A stretch of 64,000 nucleotides of DNA, from contig JANQAE010000002.1 of NCBI GenBank assembly GCA_024707225.1, positions 646,073 to 710,072 of the forward strand, written 5' to 3'. The notes under the pieces are model-generated. The model had not been told where the DNA came from and did no database searches. It saw nothing but the letters and a program-made list of their open reading frames with translations. This DNA is from Dokdonella sp. Its GTDB lineage: Bacteria; Pseudomonadota; Gammaproteobacteria; Xanthomonadales; Rhodanobacteraceae. The stretch's first letter is position 1, and each line of letters starts with the position of its first letter. Below, one piece after another: positions 60,977 through 64,000 of the stretch. Position numbers and translations under genes: made by a program.

Positions 60977-62116
60977 GTGCGCATCCTGCACGTCGGCAAG
61001 TACTACGCGCCGCAGCGCGGCGGCATCGAACGCTGTACCCAGGATCTGGCCGAGTGGGCGGTCGCGCACGGTCATGCCGTGGCCGCGCTGGTGCACCAGC
61101 CGGCCGGCGTCGTGCGCGCATCCGCCGAGCACATCGGCAGGATCGAGGTGGTACGCGCCGGCTGCATCGCCGCGCCGCTGTACACGCCGCTGAGTCCGGC
61201 GTTCGCGCTGCATCTGGCGCGCCTGATCGATCGCTTCCGACCCGATGTCCTGCATCTGCATCTGCCCAATCCGTCGGCGTTCTGGGCGCTGACGCTGCCG
61301 TCCGCACGGCGCCTGCCGTGGGTCGCGCACTGGCATGCCGAGGTGCCGACCGACACGCCGGACTGGCGGCTGCGCGCGGCCTACCGCGTCTATCGGCCGT
61401 TCGAGCAGGCGCTGTTGGCGCGCTCGGCCGCGATCGTGACGACGTCGGAAGCGTATGCCGAGGCCAGCCGCGCGCTGGCGCCTTGGCGCGCCAGGACGCG
61501 CGCGATCCCGCTCGGCATCGGCGAGGCCGTGGCGGCACCGGCGGCGGCGCCGGACTGGCCGGCCGGCTCCGGCCTGCGCCTGCTCGCGGTCGGGCGGCTC
61601 AGTGCGTACAAGGGTTTCGACGTGCTGCTGGCGGCGCTCGCGCGCTGCGCCGATGCGCGGCTCGTGCTGGTCGGCCAGGGCGAGGAGGCGCCGCGCCTGC
61701 AGGCGCTCGTCGCGCGCCTCGGCGTCGCCGATCGCGTGCGCTTCGCCGGCGCCGTCGACGACGCCGCGCTGGGCGCCGCCTATGCCGCTGCCGATCTGGT
61801 CGTGCTGCCGTCGCTCGATCGCGGCGAAGCCTTCGGCGTGGTGCTGCTCGAGGCGATGCGCGCCGGCCGTGCGCTGATCGCCAGCGACGTGGCCGGCTCG
61901 GGCATCTCGAGCGTGGTCGGCAGCGACGCCGGCGTTCTGGTGCCACCCGGCGATGCCGCGGCGCTGGCGGATGCGATCGCCGCGCTGGCGGCCGATCCGG
62001 CGCGGCGGCGCGCGCTCGGCGCGGCCGGTCAGGCGCGCTGGCGCGAGCGCTTCACGCTGGCGCATGCGGCCGATCCGTTTCTCGCGCTGTACGCCGAGGT
62101 GCTGGCCGCGCGCTGA
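60977..62116 (+). CDS. Family 4 glycosyltransferase
   Basis: A GT-B retaining glycosyltransferase of about 380 residues. The N-terminal domain has ILHVGKYYAPQRGGIERCTQ and VLHLHLPNPSAFWAL. The C-terminal donor domain has LLAVGRLSAYKGFDVLL and the EX7E motif in RGEAFGVVLLEAM. The sequence resembles mannosyltransferase-like GT4 enzymes of exopolysaccharide or LPS pathways. GTG 60977 is used because GAGG lies nine bases before it; TTG 60962 is an in-frame alternative that adds five residues. It closes the transporter-glycosyltransferase group. Confidence 0.88.
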   Translation: MRILHVGKYYAPQRGGIERCTQDLAEWAVAHGHAVAALVHQPAGVVRASAEHIGRIEVVRAGCIAAPLYTPLSPAFALHLARLIDRFRPDVLHLHLPNPSAFWALTLPSARRLPWVAHWHAEVPTDTPDWRLRAAYRVYRPFEQALLARSAAIVTTSEAYAEASRALAPWRARTRAIPLGIGEAVAAPAAAPDWPAGSGLRLLAVGRLSAYKGFDVLLAALARCADARLVLVGQGEEAPRLQALVARLGVADRVRFAGAVDDAALGAAYAAADLVVLPSLDRGEAFGVVLLEAMRAGRALIASDVAGSGISSVVGSDAGVLVPPGDAAALADAIAALAADPARRRALGAAGQARWRERFTLAHAADPFLALYAEVLAAR

Positions 62117-62182
62117 GCGCGGACGGCGGCGCCCCAGGTCATTCTCCACGAGGCCTGCGGGCGGTGGGACGGCGCAGCGGCG

Positions 62183-62812
62183 CTAATGCGGCGGCGTGAT
62201 CGTGATGCCGGAGACCACCTCGAGCACGGGTGTCAGCACGCTGGCGTCGTGATCGCTCGCGTAGAGCGTGAAGACGATCACCGCCTCGCCGTCCAGGCGC
62301 AGGCCGCGCGTCAGGAACAGAAACTCGCCGGCGCGCGGATGGCGATCGGTCAGGCGCGCGTAGACGCCGTCGGCATCGGGTCCGAAGCGCAGCGGCACGA
62401 CCGCGTCATCGAGGAAGCGCGGAAGCAGGCCGGACAGGCTCGCGATCAGATAGCCGGACAGGCCGGCATCGTCCAGCCCGTCGAGCTTCAGCGCCGTGCG
62501 TGTGCCGATCTGGATCTCGAGGCCGAACCGGTTCTGCGGTGGCGCGATACGGACCAGGGTCGTGCCGGCACCGTCCTGCCGTTCGAACGTGAGCCACGAC
62601 GGCGGCATCCGCATCTGGATGCGGCCGAGGCGGACGTGGTCGAAGTCGCGTGCCGACCAGGCCACGGTATCGACCGCGGCCGTCGCTGCCGCCATCGCTG
62701 TCGCCGCGAGCATGACCGCGGCGATCAGCAGCGCGCCGATGCCGCCGGGCAGGCACCGGCCGCATGCGACGCCGATGCGATGCCATCGGCCGCCGGCGCG
62801 CAGCGCCGTCAC
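62183..62812 (-). CDS. Hypothetical exported or membrane-anchored protein
   Basis: A 209-residue protein. GTG 62812 overlaps the MFS gene stop (GTGA). An N-terminal basic segment is followed by a hydrophobic helix (GALLIAAVMLAATAMAAATA, about 27-46), either an anchor or an uncleaved signal. The remaining 160 residues are a beta-rich domain: FDHVRLGRIQMRMPPSWLTFERQ at the start and GEAVIVFTLYASDHDASVL near the end. I recognise no motif. The close overlap suggests it is made together with the transporter. Confidence 0.7.
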   Translation of the reverse strand: MTALRAGGRWHRIGVACGRCLPGGIGALLIAAVMLAATAMAAATAAVDTVAWSARDFDHVRLGRIQMRMPPSWLTFERQDGAGTTLVRIAPPQNRFGLEIQIGTRTALKLDGLDDAGLSGYLIASLSGLLPRFLDDAVVPLRFGPDADGVYARLTDRHPRAGEFLFLTRGLRLDGEAVIVFTLYASDHDASVLTPVLEVVSGITITPPH

Positions 62813-64000
62813 GCCTCGCCGGCGCGCGGCCGAATCAGCAGCAGCGCGAGCAGCGAGACGGCCGCCGCGACCGACAGGTAGTAGCCGACCGCGGCGATGC
62901 CGTAGCGGCCGGCCAGCCAGGTCGCCATGTACGGCGCCAGCGATGCGCCGACGATGCCGGCCAGATTGAACGTCAGCGAGGCGCCGGTATAGCGCACCGC
63001 GGTCGGAAACAGCTCGGCCAGCGCGGTGCCGAGCGGTCCATAGGTCAACCCCATCAGCGCCAGGCCGAGGGCGAGGAACGCGAACGTGCCGGCCGTGCTG
63101 CCGGCGCCGAACAGCGGCGCGAACGCCAGGCCGTACAGGCCGATCGCCAGTGTCGCGCCGATCAGCACGGCACGCCGGCCGCGTCGGTCGGCGAGCAGCG
63201 CCGACAGCGGGATCGTCGCCGCGAAGAACAGCACGCCGCCCATCTGCAGCACCAGGAAGGTCTCGCGCGCGTAGCCGAGCGCCGAGGTACCCCAGCTCAG
63301 CGCGAACACCGTCATCAGATAGAACAGCACGAAGGTGGCGGTCGCCGCGAACGTGCCGAGGACCAGCGCCAGCGGATGCTGCGCGAGCACGGTCGCCATC
63401 GGCAGGCGCACGCGCTCCTCGTTGGCGATCGCGCGCTGGAACGCCGGCGTCTCGGTCAGCCGCAGCCGCACGTAAAGACCGACCAGCACCAGCAGCGCGC
63501 TGGCCAGGAACGGGATGCGCCAGCCCCAGGCCAGGAACTGCGACTCGTCGAGGCATTCGGTCAGCAGCAGGAACACGCCGGTCGAGCACAGAAAGCCGAT
63601 CGGCGCGCCGAGCTGCGGAAACATGCCGTACCAGGCGCGTTTGCCGGGCGGCGCGTTCTCGGTCGCCAGCAGCACCGCGCCGCCCCCACTCGCCGCCGAG
63701 TCCGAGCCCCTGTCCGAACCGGCACAGCGCGAGCAGCGCCGGCGCCAGCACGCCGATCGAGGCATAGGTCGGCAGCAGGCCGATCAGCACGGTCGAGCCG
63801 CCCATCGTCAGCAGCGCCGCGACCAGGGTCGCCTTGCGGCCGATGCGGTCGCCGAAGTGCCCGAACAGTGCCGAGCCGATCGGCCGTGCGAAGAACGCCA
63901 GCGCGAACGTCGCCAGCGATTGCAGCGTCGCCGAGGCCGGATCGCCCGCCGGAAAGAACAGCTGCGGGAACACCAGCACCGGGCGGCGGTGGCGTAGATG
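62809..64000 (-). CDS. MFS transporter of the metabolite:H+ symporter (MHS) type, incomplete and frame broken
   Basis: Its N-terminal start lies beyond the window. The distal frame gives LVFPQLFFPAGDPA, LATFALAFFARPIGSALFGHFGDRIGRKATLV (the MHS loop 2-3 signature) and FGQGLGLGGEWG. It then leaves frame at about 63685. The proximal frame resumes GGAVLLATENAPPGKRAWYG and continues through eight more TM helices to TGA 62809. One extra G in the run read GAGTGGGGGCGG on the minus strand (five G instead of four) accounts for the break. The last 20 bases also appear out of frame (IYATAA before LVF), a second break near the edge. Substrate unknown, probably an organic acid. Confidence 0.78.

Overview
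The window is a high-GC stretch of bacterial chromosome (no phage, plasmid, rRNA, tRNA or CRISPR seen). Gene content (180-kDa-class NAD-glutamate dehydrogenase, icd next to aceK, erpA, ampE, hemJ, bactofilin beside erpA, ybeZ/ybeY), tandem CGCTACAATCGC promoter-like elements and the dispersed 'GCTCGCCTCCAGGCGAGC' repeat point to a gammaproteobacterium of the Lysobacterales (Xanthomonadales). The many secreted proteins ending in a short 'IFADGFE-like' tail suggest a Rhodanobacteraceae-type genus such as Dokdonella or Tahibacter. This placement is inference; no marker gene was searched.

Layout. 1-3577 (minus): a clipped membrane protein, a multidomain response regulator with degenerate GGDEF/EAL domains, and hemJ. 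3716-10966 (plus): a coiled-coil membrane protein, bactofilin, erpA, nudC, ampE, a PDZ lipoprotein and a pair of M16 peptidases. 11076-19037 (minus): a tightly overlapping gdh-nadK-subtilase unit. 19339-22662 (plus): a transglutaminase/DUF2126 fusion. 22714-24777 (minus): small secreted proteins. 25092-27233 (plus): a MotA/MotB-like proton-channel pair. 27247-32621 (mostly minus): an rluE-like gene, a lipoprotein with a methyltransferase fold, a DUF1328 microprotein, aceK and icd. 32762-36202: SNF2 helicase with SWIM finger. 36357-46399 (minus): secreted S53 peptidase, anti-sigma-like protein, a repeat island of about 1.4 kb, ECF-like sigma factor and a secreted TPR-CHAT protease. 46768-51097 (minus): two large secreted beta-propeller proteins. 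51553-55499: hydrolase, Nudix, and a ybeZ-propeller-ybeY unit. 55677-62116 (plus): secreted M14 carboxypeptidase, ABC exporter and a glycosyltransferase group. 62183-64000 (minus): a small hypothetical and an MHS-type MFS transporter cut by the window edge.

Two things stand out. First, six secreted proteins of unrelated folds share a C-terminal 8-10 residue tail (hydrophobic-Phe-x-acidic/Gly-x-Phe-acidic), which looks like an unnamed sorting or processing tag. Second, the sigma/anti-sigma/CHAT-protease/S53-peptidase block looks like a regulated secreted-protease module whose sigma and anti-sigma genes are now separated by a repeat island. A caution applies to the whole window. Six otherwise intact genes (bactofilin, ampE, the MotB-like gene, the anti-sigma gene, ybeZ, the MFS transporter) each carry one reading-frame break of 1-2 bases in a GC-rich run. 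The number and uniformity of these breaks suggest sequence error rather than real pseudogenes, except perhaps at a (GC)6 tract.
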